From Sphingobacterium oryzagri (lineage in GTDB: Bacteria > Bacteroidota > Bacteroidia > Sphingobacteriales > Sphingobacteriaceae): 64,000 nucleotides of DNA. The position numbers and the translations under genes are program-made. Where the stretch lies: contig NZ_CP117880.1 in NCBI RefSeq assembly GCF_028736175.1, forward strand, positions 806,001 to 870,000, given 5' to 3'. Under the pieces are notes generated by a model that was not told the origin of the DNA, made no database searches, and worked only from the letters and a program-made list of their open reading frames with translations. This document shows, piece after piece, positions 17,081 to 25,095 of this stretch; the stretch's first letter is position 1, and each line of letters begins with the position of its first letter.

Positions 17081-17088
17081 TACTTTTG
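17081..17088 (+). promoter_or_regulatory. Putative -7 element of the arginine operon
   Basis: TACTTTTG matches the TAnnTTTG consensus exactly. The predicted start of transcription near 17093 gives a leader of about 275 nt before the first enzyme gene, long enough to hold the short Arg-rich frame. No good -33 element is visible upstream. Confidence 0.45.
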
Positions 17089-17116
17089 CGCAGTCTATTA
17101 AAGGAAAGACAGCTAG

Positions 17117-17251
17117 ATGAAATACGAAAATGCTTATACGGAAAGTCCGGTGCTGCTTCACAAGAAGCGGGTAATGGAGTTTTTGTATGCTAAGCATGCG
17201 TTTAACTGTCCTGTTTTGAGACTACGACGACCTATTCTGCCTCGAGCTTGA
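17117..17251 (+). CDS. Putative arginine leader peptide (attenuator)
   Basis: A 44-codon frame, MKYENAYTESPVLLHKKRVM and onward, ending in VLRLRRPILPRA and TGA. A purine-rich AAAGGAAAG lies about 10 bp upstream of the ATG. Four of the last eleven sense codons are Arg (AGA, CGA, CGA, CGA), including the pair CGA-CGA. The last codons overlap the left arm of a hairpin (17237-17262). It sits between a -7 element and the arginine genes. This layout is that of a leader peptide where ribosomes stalling at Arg codons would change folding of the RNA. I do not know a described homologue; expression is inferred, not shown. Confidence 0.5.
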   Translation: MKYENAYTESPVLLHKKRVMEFLYAKHAFNCPVLRLRRPILPRA

Positions 17252-17299
17252 TTCGGAGGCAGGCTACTTCCATTTTTGAGCATCACCCAGCTCGGTGAT
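17237..17299 (+). promoter_or_regulatory. Leader hairpins of the arginine operon
   Basis: Hairpin A pairs CTGCCTCGA (17237-17245) with TCGGAGGCAG (17253-17262), nine pairs with one bulged G, and includes the stop codon of the leader frame. Hairpin B pairs ATCACC (17282-17287) with GGTGAT (17294-17299). Neither is followed by a T-run, so classic intrinsic termination is not evident; effects on translation or Rho access are possible. Confidence 0.45.
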
Positions 17300-17369
17300 T
17301 CCTCTATAGTCAATTCATCAGTATTTTATTGAAGCACGTAAGTGCAAAATTAATAGGTCAACATCTTAG

Positions 17370-18086
17370 ATGACACTTTCAGATTTTTCAATTATTCCAG
17401 CTACCGCTGCGCATACGGGATATGCAGAAGCTATCTGTGACGAAATGTTTGAGTCCGCCAAAGCACGTGGAACCGGCATTGCACGTCGTAAACCCGAGTA
17501 TGTAGCACGCAAAATGGAAGATGGTAAAGCGGTAATCGCTCTGCATAAAGACGGTCGTTGGGCAGGTTTTTGTTATATCGAAACCTGGAGCCACGGTGAT
17601 TATGTGGCCAACTCTGGGCTTATTGTCAATCCTGAATTTCGAAAGGTAGGCCTTGCTAAAGCCATTAAGAAGCGCGTTTTCGAGTTGTCGAGAGAGAAAT
17701 ATCCACATGCCAAAATCTTTGGGCTGACGACAGGTTTGGCCGTCATGAAAATCAATTCTGATTTAGGCTACGAACCGGTGACTTATTCCGAGCTTACTCA
17801 GGACGAGGAATTTTGGAAAGGTTGCCAGTCTTGCGTTAATTATGATATTTTGATCAGCAAAGAGCGCAAAAACTGTATGTGCACGGCTATGCTTTGGGAT
17901 CCGGTAGAAAAAGAGCGCGAGCTAAAGGAAAAGATTCAACGTCGGGCTGAGGCGAAGGAGCGATTAGATCGAATCGTGAAAAAGCAATCGTTGTTAAAGC
18001 GGATTGAGGCGAAATTATGGCGATCGTCTAAGAAAATGCTGGCAGCAGTATTCCCCGTGGGCACCGGGGCTATTAAAGGAATATAA
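17370..18086 (+). CDS. GNAT acetyltransferase of the arginine operon, candidate N-acetylglutamate synthase
   Basis: A 238-residue protein. Residues about 5-150 form a GNAT domain with the acyl-CoA loop region VNPEFRKVGLAKAIKKRVFE (motif A) after strand SGLIV. The C-terminal 60 residues are basic and helical. It opens the arginine operon, 48 bp before argG. Bacteroidota lack classic ArgA, and acetyltransferases of this type are found in their arginine clusters and are annotated as related to N-acetylglutamate synthase. That function is inferred from context; the substrate could be N-succinyl rather than N-acetyl transfer. A short Cys cluster (CQSCVN, NCMCT) is notable. Confidence 0.75.
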   Translation: MTLSDFSIIPATAAHTGYAEAICDEMFESAKARGTGIARRKPEYVARKMEDGKAVIALHKDGRWAGFCYIETWSHGDYVANSGLIVNPEFRKVGLAKAIKKRVFELSREKYPHAKIFGLTTGLAVMKINSDLGYEPVTYSELTQDEEFWKGCQSCVNYDILISKERKNCMCTAMLWDPVEKERELKEKIQRRAEAKERLDRIVKKQSLLKRIEAKLWRSSKKMLAAVFPVGTGAIKGI

Positions 18087-18134
18087 TTTGTAGATTTGAA
18101 GCTAGGAGATTAGCTGACATAAATAATATAAAAA

Positions 18135-19319
18135 ATGAAAAAAGTAGTATTAGCGTTTAGCGGTGGTTTAGATACATCCTTTTGTTGTATTTACCTGTCG
18201 AAAGATTTAGGACTTGAGGTGCACTCTGTTGTGGTTAATACCGGTGGCTTTTCGGCAGAAGAGTTAGCTGCTATCGAAAAGCGTGCGTATGACTTGGGTG
18301 TAAAATCTCATCAGGCAATCGACGAGACGGCAGACTATTACCGCGATACGATCAAATACTTAATCTTTGGAAACGTATTAAAAAATGCGACTTATCCGCT
18401 ATCGGTTTCTGCTGAGCGGGTTTGCCAGGCAAGCGCTATCGCCAACTATGCGAAAAGCATCGGCGCAGAATGTGTAGCGCACGGTTCTACTGGTGCAGGG
18501 AATGATCAAGTACGCTTCGACATGATCTTTAATACGCTGATTCCTGGTGTAGAGATTATTACACCGATTCGCGACCTGAAGCTTTCGCGCGAAGATGAAA
18601 TCGATTACTTGGCAAAACACGGTGTTTCCATCAATGCGGAAAAGGCAAAATATTCGATAAACAAAGGTTTATGGGGAACGTCTGTCGGCGGTGCTGAGAC
18701 ATTAACCTCGAATAAATACCTTCCTGAATCGGCTTGGCCTACGCAGGTAACTTCATCTGAGCCGCAAACGGTAACGATTGATTTTGTGCAAGGCGAACCT
18801 ATCGCCTTGAATGGCGTAGAAATTGGCGCGGTAAAAGTTATCCAGCAATTGCAAGAGCTTGCGCAACCTTATGGTATTGGTCGTGATATCCATGTGGGCG
18901 ATACCATTATCGGAATTAAAGGTCGTGTGGGTTTTGAAGCGGCAGGACCGCTTATTTTGATCAAAGCACACCATACGCTTGAGAAGCATACGCTGACCAA
19001 ATGGCAGTTGTCCTGGAAAGATCAGATAGCCGGTTTTTACGGCAATTATATGCATGAAGGACAAATGCACGACCCCGTTATGCGTGATATTGAAGCTTTC
19101 TTAAGCTCGTCACAGCAGGCCGTTAGTGGCCGCGTGATCGTCGAATTGCATCCTTACCGCTTTGTGATTATCGGAATAGAGTCTGACCACGATTTGATGT
19201 CTAACAAGTTTGGTAGCTACGGTGAAATGAATGAAGGCTATACAGGCGAAGATGTTAAGGGATTTGCCAAAATATTTGGTAACCAAACGATCATTTGGCA
19301 TAAAGTGAACGAAAAATAA
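18135..19319 (+). CDS. argG: Argininosuccinate synthase
   Basis: Joins citrulline and aspartate with ATP to give argininosuccinate, the penultimate step of arginine synthesis. The 394-residue protein has the N-type PP-loop LAFSGGLDTSFC at the N-terminus, the AHGSTGAGNDQVRFD signature (citrulline/ATP site) and EDEIDYLAKHG. The length is normal. Its stop TAA overlaps the ATG of the next GNAT gene by one base (TAATG), which suggests translational coupling. Confidence 0.97.
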   Translation: MKKVVLAFSGGLDTSFCCIYLSKDLGLEVHSVVVNTGGFSAEELAAIEKRAYDLGVKSHQAIDETADYYRDTIKYLIFGNVLKNATYPLSVSAERVCQASAIANYAKSIGAECVAHGSTGAGNDQVRFDMIFNTLIPGVEIITPIRDLKLSREDEIDYLAKHGVSINAEKAKYSINKGLWGTSVGGAETLTSNKYLPESAWPTQVTSSEPQTVTIDFVQGEPIALNGVEIGAVKVIQQLQELAQPYGIGRDIHVGDTIIGIKGRVGFEAAGPLILIKAHHTLEKHTLTKWQLSWKDQIAGFYGNYMHEGQMHDPVMRDIEAFLSSSQQAVSGRVIVELHPYRFVIIGIESDHDLMSNKFGSYGEMNEGYTGEDVKGFAKIFGNQTIIWHKVNEK

Positions 19320-19768
19320 TGATTGAAAGAATTGCTTTAGACAGGCTGGATGATGTCGTTCCTTTGTTTGACGCCTACCGCCAGTTTTACCAACAGGTTT
19401 CCGATTTGGAAGCGGGAAGGCAATTCTTGCAAACGCGTTTAGCACAAAACGAGTCTGTCATATATGTCGCTTACCAGTCGGGTAAAGCTGTGGGTTTTAC
19501 GCAGCTTTACCCGACTTATTCTTCTGCGCGGATGACGAAAAACTGGATCTTAAACGATCTGTATGTTATCGATACCTATCGGCGATGCGGTATTGGCGAA
19601 CAATTAATAGCTGAGGCATGCGCCTTTGCGAAAGCTGATGGCGCTTCGTTTGTCCGCCTATCTACGCAAGTAGAAAATAAAACGGCACAAAAGCTTTACA
19701 GAAAAGTCGGCTTTCAATTGGAAGCTGCTGATACGGCTTTTCTCACATTCAAAAAAGCTGATCTATAG
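19319..19768 (+). CDS. GNAT-family N-acetyltransferase in the arginine operon
   Basis: A 149-residue single-domain GNAT: strand KNWILNDLYVIDTYRRCG with the pyrophosphate-binding loop RRCGIGEQL, then VRLSTQVENKTAQKLYRKVGF, the typical C-terminal motif B. It starts inside the argG stop codon and is followed 87 bp later by argC. Its substrate is unknown; being between argG and argC it may be the acyl-glutamate synthase, or a modifier of another amine. It is a second candidate besides the first gene of the operon. Confidence 0.85.
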   Translation: MIERIALDRLDDVVPLFDAYRQFYQQVSDLEAGRQFLQTRLAQNESVIYVAYQSGKAVGFTQLYPTYSSARMTKNWILNDLYVIDTYRRCGIGEQLIAEACAFAKADGASFVRLSTQVENKTAQKLYRKVGFQLEAADTAFLTFKKADL

Positions 19769-19855
19769 CACAGCTTGTAACTGTTTAGCAGATTTTGTTA
19801 AACAGGAAGTATGGTAGATCACCTTTTGAACATCCTGAACCAAAATAAAAAAGTG

Positions 19856-20875
19856 ATGAACAAAATAAAAGTAGGTATTGTTGGATCGGCAGGCTACACC
19901 GGCGGCGAATTGTTGCGGGTGCTGATCTATCACCCCGATGTAGAAATTGTGTTCGCCAACTCGGCATCTAATGCCGGGAACAAAATTTATGCGGTGCACA
20001 ATGATCTTTTTGGCGATACAGAATTGCTGTTTTCGACTGATTTTCATTCGGATATCGATGTATTATTTCTATGCGTAGGGCATGGGGATGCGCGCAAATT
20101 TTTGGATGAAAACCCCGTAGCCAGCGAGGTGAAGATCATCGATCTCTCACAAGATTACCGACTGAAAGCCAATACTACCTATCAGGCTAAGCAATTTGTG
20201 TATGGTTTGCCGGAGCTTAATAAAGAAGCAATAAAAAAGGCACAGTATATTGCTAATCCAGGCTGCTTTGCAACCAATATTCAGCTGGCGTTACTGCCAT
20301 TGGCAAGTAAGGGGTTGCTGCCTGATGCTATTCATATCAATGCGACGACGGGATCGACAGGAGCTGGTCAAAAACCAGGCGCAACTACACATTTTTCGTG
20401 GCGTAACAATAATCTTTCGGCCTATAAATCTTTTGAGCACCAACATTTACAGGAAATTTCTGAATCGTTGGATCAACTTCAAAAAGGTTTTCTACCGACT
20501 TCCGAAAAATCATTGTTGGCGCGAGCGGCAGAAAAAATACATTTTGTGCCACAGCGTGGCGATTTTACGCGTGGTATTTTTTCAGCGATTTACGTCGAAT
20601 CAGCACTGAGCGAAGCCGAAGCTTATGAACTTTACGAAGCTTATTATGGGGAACATCCGTTTACCTGGGTAAGCCGTGCAAACATCGACCTAAAGCAAGT
20701 GGTCAATACGAACAAAAGTATACTGCATCTGGAAAAACATGGTAATCAGCTACTGATTCTTAATGCAACGGATAATTTGCTGAAAGGTGCTGCCGGGCAA
20801 GCCGTGCAAAATATGAACCTGATGTTTGGATTGGACGAGCGTACAGGCTTAAACTTAAAAAGCGTTGGCTTTTAA
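19856..20875 (+). CDS. argC: N-acetyl-gamma-glutamyl-phosphate reductase
   Basis: NADPH-dependent reductase forming N-acetylglutamate semialdehyde in arginine synthesis. From ATG 19856 (MNKIKVGIVGSAGYTGGELL) the protein has 339 residues. The Rossmann loop GSAGYTGGE and the active-site Cys137 in NPGCFATN are visible, as is HFVPQRGDFTRGIF. An upstream ATG at 19811 would add a non-conserved 15-residue tail. The operon ends here: an IS1182 element begins 23 bp after the stop. argB, argD, argE and argF are not in the window. Confidence 0.95.
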   Translation: MNKIKVGIVGSAGYTGGELLRVLIYHPDVEIVFANSASNAGNKIYAVHNDLFGDTELLFSTDFHSDIDVLFLCVGHGDARKFLDENPVASEVKIIDLSQDYRLKANTTYQAKQFVYGLPELNKEAIKKAQYIANPGCFATNIQLALLPLASKGLLPDAIHINATTGSTGAGQKPGATTHFSWRNNNLSAYKSFEHQHLQEISESLDQLQKGFLPTSEKSLLARAAEKIHFVPQRGDFTRGIFSAIYVESALSEAEAYELYEAYYGEHPFTWVSRANIDLKQVVNTNKSILHLEKHGNQLLILNATDNLLKGAAGQAVQNMNLMFGLDERTGLNLKSVGF

Positions 20876-20925
20876 TATGCCAGGCTACTCCATAAAAATA
20901 AAGAGGCCGTCTAAAAAGGTCTATT

Positions 20926-20965
20926 AAAAAAAAGAACCCCGTCATAAAAAATGGCGGGGTTTTTC
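20926..20965. terminator. Terminator hairpin near the left end of IS copy 1
   Basis: An 11-bp stem (one G-T pair) AACCCCGTCAT (20935-20945) with ATGGCGGGGTT (20951-20961), loop AAAAA, T-run on the right and A-run on the left. It would stop transcripts entering the element from argC and those leaving in the other direction. The same hairpin is in copy 2 (about 48641-48676). Confidence 0.8.
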
Positions 20966-20975
20966 TGTTTTTTGT

Positions 20976-20998
20976 CCTTAAGATTTTGTATCTTAAGG
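20976..20998 (+). repeat. Perfect palindrome before the transposase start (IS copy 1)
   Basis: CCTTAAGAT (20976-20984), loop TTTGT, ATCTTAAGG (20990-20998): a 9-bp perfect stem ending 18 bp before the transposase ATG at 21016. It could occlude ribosome loading or bind a regulator. The identical palindrome is at 48604-48626 in copy 2. Confidence 0.7.
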
Positions 20999-21015
20999 TG
21001 CACCCAAAAAACGAT

Positions 21016-22641
21016 ATGAAAGTACAATTTAAAGCCCTTCCATCCAATAGTCCGGTCCTATTTCCTGAAAATATTTTGGATCGTATTCCATTAAACCATC
21101 CCGTTCGATTGGTTAATCAGGTTGTTGATCAACTGGATATCGCGCATCTGATCAGTCAATATAAAGGCGGAGGTACGACGAGTTTCCATCCCAGGATGCT
21201 TCTTAAAGTTTTATTCTACGCTTATCTAAGCAATATCTATTCATGTCGAAAGATCGAACGCGCCTTGCAGGAGAACATCCATTTCATTTGGCTTTCAGGA
21301 AACAGTACGCCTGATTATCGCACGATCAATTATTTTCGAGCTAAACGTCTTAAAGGTCAAATACAGGATCTATTTGCCAGCATCGTTCGGATGTTGCATG
21401 AACTGGAGTACGTCAGTTTGCACGTTCAGTATGTAGATGGCACCAAGATCGAATCGGCAGCGGGTCGCTACACATTTGTTTGGAAGAAATCTATCCAGAA
21501 GAACAAGTTAAAACTGGAAGCCAACATCGCTGCTGTACTTTCCTCGATTGACGCGCAGATAACCGAAGATCAATCTTCCTTAGGCAATCAAGAAATTAGT
21601 AAGGCAATCGATAGTGCAGGATTGAAGGAAAGAATCAAAACGATAAATGCCAAGCTCAGAGCGGGCAGTAAGTCTACCGATAAGCAGCTCAAGAAACTTG
21701 AAGAAGACTATTTACCGCGATTGGAAAAATATGAACAACAACTGGAAATACTAGGGGATCGCAATAGTTATAGTAAAACAGATACGGATGCTGTTTTTAT
21801 GCGGATGAAAGAAGATCACATGAAAAACGGTCAGCTCAAACCGGCCTACAATACACAAATCAGTACCGAAGAGCAGTTCATCACCCACTACAGTATCCAC
21901 CAAACGACCGCAGACACCACAACCTTACCGGGACATCTGGAAAGCTTTGAATCTCATTACGGAAAGCAAAGTGAATCAATTGTAGCGGATGCCGGATATG
22001 GTAGCGAGCAAAACTATGAGCTGATGGAAAGAAAAGGGATAACCGCTTTTGTCAAGTACAATTACTTTCATACGGAGCAAAAGCGTAAACACAGGCAGGA
22101 TCCTTTTTCGGTGCAAAACTTGTATTACAACCAGCAGGAGGACTTTTATATATGTCCAGCAGGACAGAAGCTTAGCTTTATAGGCCATGCGACTCGATTC
22201 AGCACCAACGGATATGCTGCACAAGTGAGTTGCTATCAAGCTCAGCGATGTGAAGGTTGCCCGATGCGCGGACAGTGCCATAAAGCTCAAGGTAATCGTC
22301 TGATTGAAGTGAACCACCGACTTACCCAGCTCAGGGCTAAAGCTCGGGAATTGCTGTTGTCAGAACAAGGGCTCTATCATCGAAGTAAGCGACCCGTAGA
22401 AGTTGAAGCTGTATTTGGACAGATGAAAAGCAATAACAAGTTTACCCGGTTCAGTATGAAAGGATTGGAGAAAGTTGCCGTGGAGTTCGGTTTGATGGCC
22501 ATTGCTCATAACCTAAGAAAATGGGCAAGAAAGTGGAAAAACAGGGCTTTGATTGGCAATCCTGATGGCAAAAGCTCCCTACCAGCGATAAATATAGGTC
22601 TGGAAAGGGTAAAAAGTACGATATATCGACTTGCAGCCTAA
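21016..22641 (+). CDS. IS1182-family DDE transposase (copy 1)
   Basis: About 541 residues from ATG 21016 (MKVQFKALPSNSP); a TTG at 20986 would start inside the palindrome and is less likely. The N-terminal DUF772-type domain contains FHPRMLLKVLFYAYLSNIYS and LSGNSTPDYRTINYFRAKR. The catalytic triad is visible as Asp in YVDGTKIE, Asp in VADAGYGSEQ and Glu in VEAVFGQMKS. A central insert of about 100 residues is helical and charged, and a Cys-rich block (CYQAQRCEGCPMRGQC) lies before the final Glu. The gene is intact. It differs from copy 2 by one residue (Ile here, Met there, in ENIHFxWLSGN). Confidence 0.95.
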   Translation: MKVQFKALPSNSPVLFPENILDRIPLNHPVRLVNQVVDQLDIAHLISQYKGGGTTSFHPRMLLKVLFYAYLSNIYSCRKIERALQENIHFIWLSGNSTPDYRTINYFRAKRLKGQIQDLFASIVRMLHELEYVSLHVQYVDGTKIESAAGRYTFVWKKSIQKNKLKLEANIAAVLSSIDAQITEDQSSLGNQEISKAIDSAGLKERIKTINAKLRAGSKSTDKQLKKLEEDYLPRLEKYEQQLEILGDRNSYSKTDTDAVFMRMKEDHMKNGQLKPAYNTQISTEEQFITHYSIHQTTADTTTLPGHLESFESHYGKQSESIVADAGYGSEQNYELMERKGITAFVKYNYFHTEQKRKHRQDPFSVQNLYYNQQEDFYICPAGQKLSFIGHATRFSTNGYAAQVSCYQAQRCEGCPMRGQCHKAQGNRLIEVNHRLTQLRAKARELLLSEQGLYHRSKRPVEVEAVFGQMKSNNKFTRFSMKGLEKVAVEFGLMAIAHNLRKWARKWKNRALIGNPDGKSSLPAINIGLERVKSTIYRLAA

Positions 22642-22687
22642 TATTGGAAACGAAAAATGTATCGAAGCGAAAAAACTGTAAAAACAG

Positions 22688-22721
22688 AAGAAGGTGCCTT
22701 TTTAGACACCTTCTTTATTTT
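22688..22721 (+). terminator. Terminator hairpin at the right end of IS copy 1
   Basis: Perfect 9-bp stem AAGAAGGTG (22688-22696) with CACCTTCTT (22707-22715), then TATTTT. The right terminal repeat lies within it, so the transposon end doubles as the transposase terminator. Copy 2 has the same structure at its right end. Confidence 0.8.
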
Positions 22722-22738
22722 ATGCAATATGGTAAATC

Positions 22739-23557
22739 TTATTGAGCTGAAAGATTGATTTTGCGCTCCACAGAAACATTGTCTCCTGTAAGGGCATTTC
22801 CATCTTTGTCAACCAAGGTCAATACCACTGTATTCTCACCCATCGGCAGGTTTAATATTTCGTAAGGCACCCACTGGTCAAGCGTAAATTCTTGTCCGTT
22901 AATCGATGCTTTCACTTTGTGACCATCAGCCGCTAAGCTGCCATTGGTAACGAAGAAATCGAGCAACAATGCTTTTGTATCATCGCCTTTATAATCGCCT
23001 TTCGGACGGCTATAGAAAAGTGCAATATCTTTCGGTGCAACTTCTTCCGTCAATTTACCTTCGCCATCAACCTTGAATTTGATCAACTTGTGTGCTTCTT
23101 GTGTTTTGATGGATTCGTGGTACGAACGCGACAAGAAAGACATCAGGTAATGTTCCGAGTTTAACGCCACCATCGTGCTGTGTTCTGGTTTATAAAGCGC
23201 AGCATACGGTTTGTTGTCCAGAATAAAGTGGATGTGTTGACCTTCATGTGAATTGGCCATATGGTGATCATGCTCCGTTTGTTCCGTAAGCGTAAAGTTG
23301 CTTATGTCATACTTCACAGTAATCTTAGCCGAGTCTGTGCCTACTTTTTCAGACGTAATCGAGGATATTTTTAGCGTAGCGCCTGGAAATTCCTTCGAAT
23401 GTTGCAACGGGTTTACCGCAATCGCACCTACAGAGTCTGCCAATGCCGTAGAATCTTGGGTTTCACCTTCGCTGTTTTTCGTCGTGTTATTACAGGAAAC
23501 GATTGTTGCGGATACCGCAAGAACAGCAAATGCAGTTGTCAATGTCTTCATATTCAT
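22739..23557 (-). CDS. His-rich periplasmic or surface lipoprotein, unknown function
   Basis: A 272-residue lipoprotein: signal peptide with lipobox (TIVSC), an acidic Ser/Thr/Asp linker, then a beta-rich domain. A His-rich stretch TEHDHHMANSHEGQHIHF is followed by ILDNKPYAALYKPEHS; a second His pair follows in SFLSRSYHES. The HIHF-x2-DxxPY pattern is like that of periplasmic DUF4399-type proteins and could bind metal, but I cannot assign a function. It is transcribed toward the IS element and ends 21 bp from it. Confidence 0.65.
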   Translation of the reverse strand: MNMKTLTTAFAVLAVSATIVSCNNTTKNSEGETQDSTALADSVGAIAVNPLQHSKEFPGATLKISSITSEKVGTDSAKITVKYDISNFTLTEQTEHDHHMANSHEGQHIHFILDNKPYAALYKPEHSTMVALNSEHYLMSFLSRSYHESIKTQEAHKLIKFKVDGEGKLTEEVAPKDIALFYSRPKGDYKGDDTKALLLDFFVTNGSLAADGHKVKASINGQEFTLDQWVPYEILNLPMGENTVVLTLVDKDGNALTGDNVSVERKINLSAQ

Positions 23558-23626
23558 ATCTTTTGATTTGCAATGATTTTATATATTCACCTGCTAGTTA
23601 ACAATCCTCATGCTAAAAAGTTTTAT

Positions 23627-24940
23627 TTACTCAAAAACGATGCTTAGCGCATTTTTGATCGCCTGGATGGTTATATCCAAATCTTCTTCGGTGTGCGCGC
23701 TGGATATAAAGCCTACTTCGTATCCCGACGGACCGAAATATATACCTTGATTAAGTAAAGCGCGGTGCATAATCTTATATTTTTCCATCGATTGTGGGTC
23801 GATCTCGTCCGCACGTGTAATACTCGTCTGTGTGGTAAATGCAAACCAAAAGATCGATCCTACTGTAAAAATTTGCACGTCATATTGGTTTTCTGCAATA
23901 AATGCGCGCAAGGTCTGCACAAATTGACGTGTCGTTTCTTCCTGCTTTTCGTAAAATCCAGGACTTGCGAGTTGTTTTAACGTGGCAATGCCAGCGGTCA
24001 TCGCGATTGGATTTCCAGAGAGTGTGCCTGCCTGGTAAACGGCGCCATCGGGCGATATATTTCCCATAATTTCTTTAGAGGCACCATACGCGCCAACCGG
24101 CATACCGCCGCCGATAATCTTTCCGTAGGTGATGATGTCTGGCCGGATGCCATAGTAGTGTGCCGCGCCCTGAAAACCTAAGCGAAAACCAGTAATCACT
24201 TCATCGAAGATCAGCAGCGATCCGTTATCTCTTGTAATCTCACGTAAAAAATTGATATAGGCTTGTTCCTGCAGCAGCAAACCGTTGTTTGCCGGAATGC
24301 CTTCGATGATGACGGCTGCAATCTGATCAGGAAAACTGCGGAAGACTTCTTCCAATGCCGCTTTATCATTTAGCGCGATAACAATCGTTTCGTCGGCAAA
24401 GGCTTTAGGAACACCAGCTGAAGAGGTTTCGCCAAAGGTAACCAAGCCAGAACCTGCTTTGACGAGCAAAGAGTCGGAATGACCGTGGTAGCATCCTTCA
24501 AATTTGACGATCTTATCGCGTTTAGTGTACCCTCTTGCCAGGCGTATTGCCGACATGACGGCTTCCGTTCCGGAACTCACAAAACGGATTTTTTCGATAT
24601 ACGTATTGTTACTCAAGATGAGATCTGCAAGCTCATTTTCCAATCGTGTAGGTGCGCCAAAACTTAATCCTTTATCCAGTTGGCCAGCTACAGCTTCTCT
24701 GATGCCCTCGTTGTTGTGACCTAAGATAAGTGGCCCCCAAGAGCAGCAAAAATCAATAAATTCGTTGCCATCGGCGTCCCAAATGTGTGCTTTATCGCCA
24801 CGCTCGATAAATAACGGTGTGCCATACACCGATTTAAATGCGCGTACGGGCGAATTTACACCGCCAGGAAAATAGTTTTTTGCTTGTTCAAATAGTTCGG
24901 CAGATTTTGCGCGCGATATATCTTGGTATTGTGCTGTCAT
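23627..24940 (-). CDS. hemL: Glutamate-1-semialdehyde 2,1-aminomutase
   Basis: PLP enzyme converting glutamate-1-semialdehyde to 5-aminolevulinate, the second step of the C5 haem pathway. The 437-residue protein shows YFPGGVNSPVRAFKSVYGTP at the N-terminus, SSGTEAVMSAIRLARGYTKR, FDEVITGFRLGFQGAAHYYG and the PLP-lysine motif ITYGKIIGGGMPVGAYGAS. All are diagnostic for HemL. It is the last gene of the hem cluster, 155 bp after hemB and separated from it by a terminator. Confidence 0.97.
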   Translation of the reverse strand: MTAQYQDISRAKSAELFEQAKNYFPGGVNSPVRAFKSVYGTPLFIERGDKAHIWDADGNEFIDFCCSWGPLILGHNNEGIREAVAGQLDKGLSFGAPTRLENELADLILSNNTYIEKIRFVSSGTEAVMSAIRLARGYTKRDKIVKFEGCYHGHSDSLLVKAGSGLVTFGETSSAGVPKAFADETIVIALNDKAALEEVFRSFPDQIAAVIIEGIPANNGLLLQEQAYINFLREITRDNGSLLIFDEVITGFRLGFQGAAHYYGIRPDIITYGKIIGGGMPVGAYGASKEIMGNISPDGAVYQAGTLSGNPIAMTAGIATLKQLASPGFYEKQEETTRQFVQTLRAFIAENQYDVQIFTVGSIFWFAFTTQTSITRADEIDPQSMEKYKIMHRALLNQGIYFGPSGYEVGFISSAHTEEDLDITIQAIKNALSIVFE

Positions 24941-25054
24941 AGTAAAGATAATAAGCTGCTAAGTTATCCAATTTCTACAAAAGGAACTTCATTTTTGGGT
25001 CAGTATTTCAAAAGTGCGAAGGCGCTTTTGCAGCTTTGTACAACGGCATTGTGG

Positions 25055-25090
25055 GGAAAAAGAACGGGAATAACCGCTTGATTATTCCCG
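25055..25090 (-). terminator. Terminator between hemB and hemL
   Basis: Perfect 9-bp stem CGGGAATAA (25065-25073) with TTATTCCCG (25082-25090), followed on the minus strand by TTCTTTTTCCCC. It begins 6 bp after the hemB stop. hemL would need its own promoter or read-through. Confidence 0.75.
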
Positions 25091-25095
25091 CTATA

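Larger units (their letters stand above)
20899..22717 (+). mobile_element. IS1182-family insertion sequence, copy 1
   Basis: A 1819-bp element with imperfect terminal inverted repeats: left TAAAGAGGCCGTCTAAAAAG, right (reverse complement) TAAAGAAGGTGTCTAAAAAG, 17 of 20 identical. It encodes one DDE transposase. Ends were fixed by comparison with copy 2 at 46885-48703: the two are the same length and identical in every stretch I compared except one base in the transposase gene. It sits between the convergent genes argC and a lipoprotein gene. No target-site duplication is evident; the flanks are CATAAAA and TTTTATG, i.e. inverted rather than direct. Confidence 0.9.

Noticed and set aside
20875..20899. 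Arginine operon truncated by the IS element
   Set aside because: The IS lies after the complete argC stop, between convergent genes, so argC may be the natural last gene. No fragment of argD or another arg gene is seen on the other side of either IS copy.
21976..22317. Antisense open frame of 113 codons inside the transposase, present in both IS copies
   Set aside because: Its conservation is explained by near identity of the two copies; no ribosome site or domain pattern.
20890..22725. Target-site duplication for IS copy 1
   Set aside because: The flanking sequences are complementary (CATAAAA and TTTTATG), not direct repeats; copy 2 also lacks a direct repeat.
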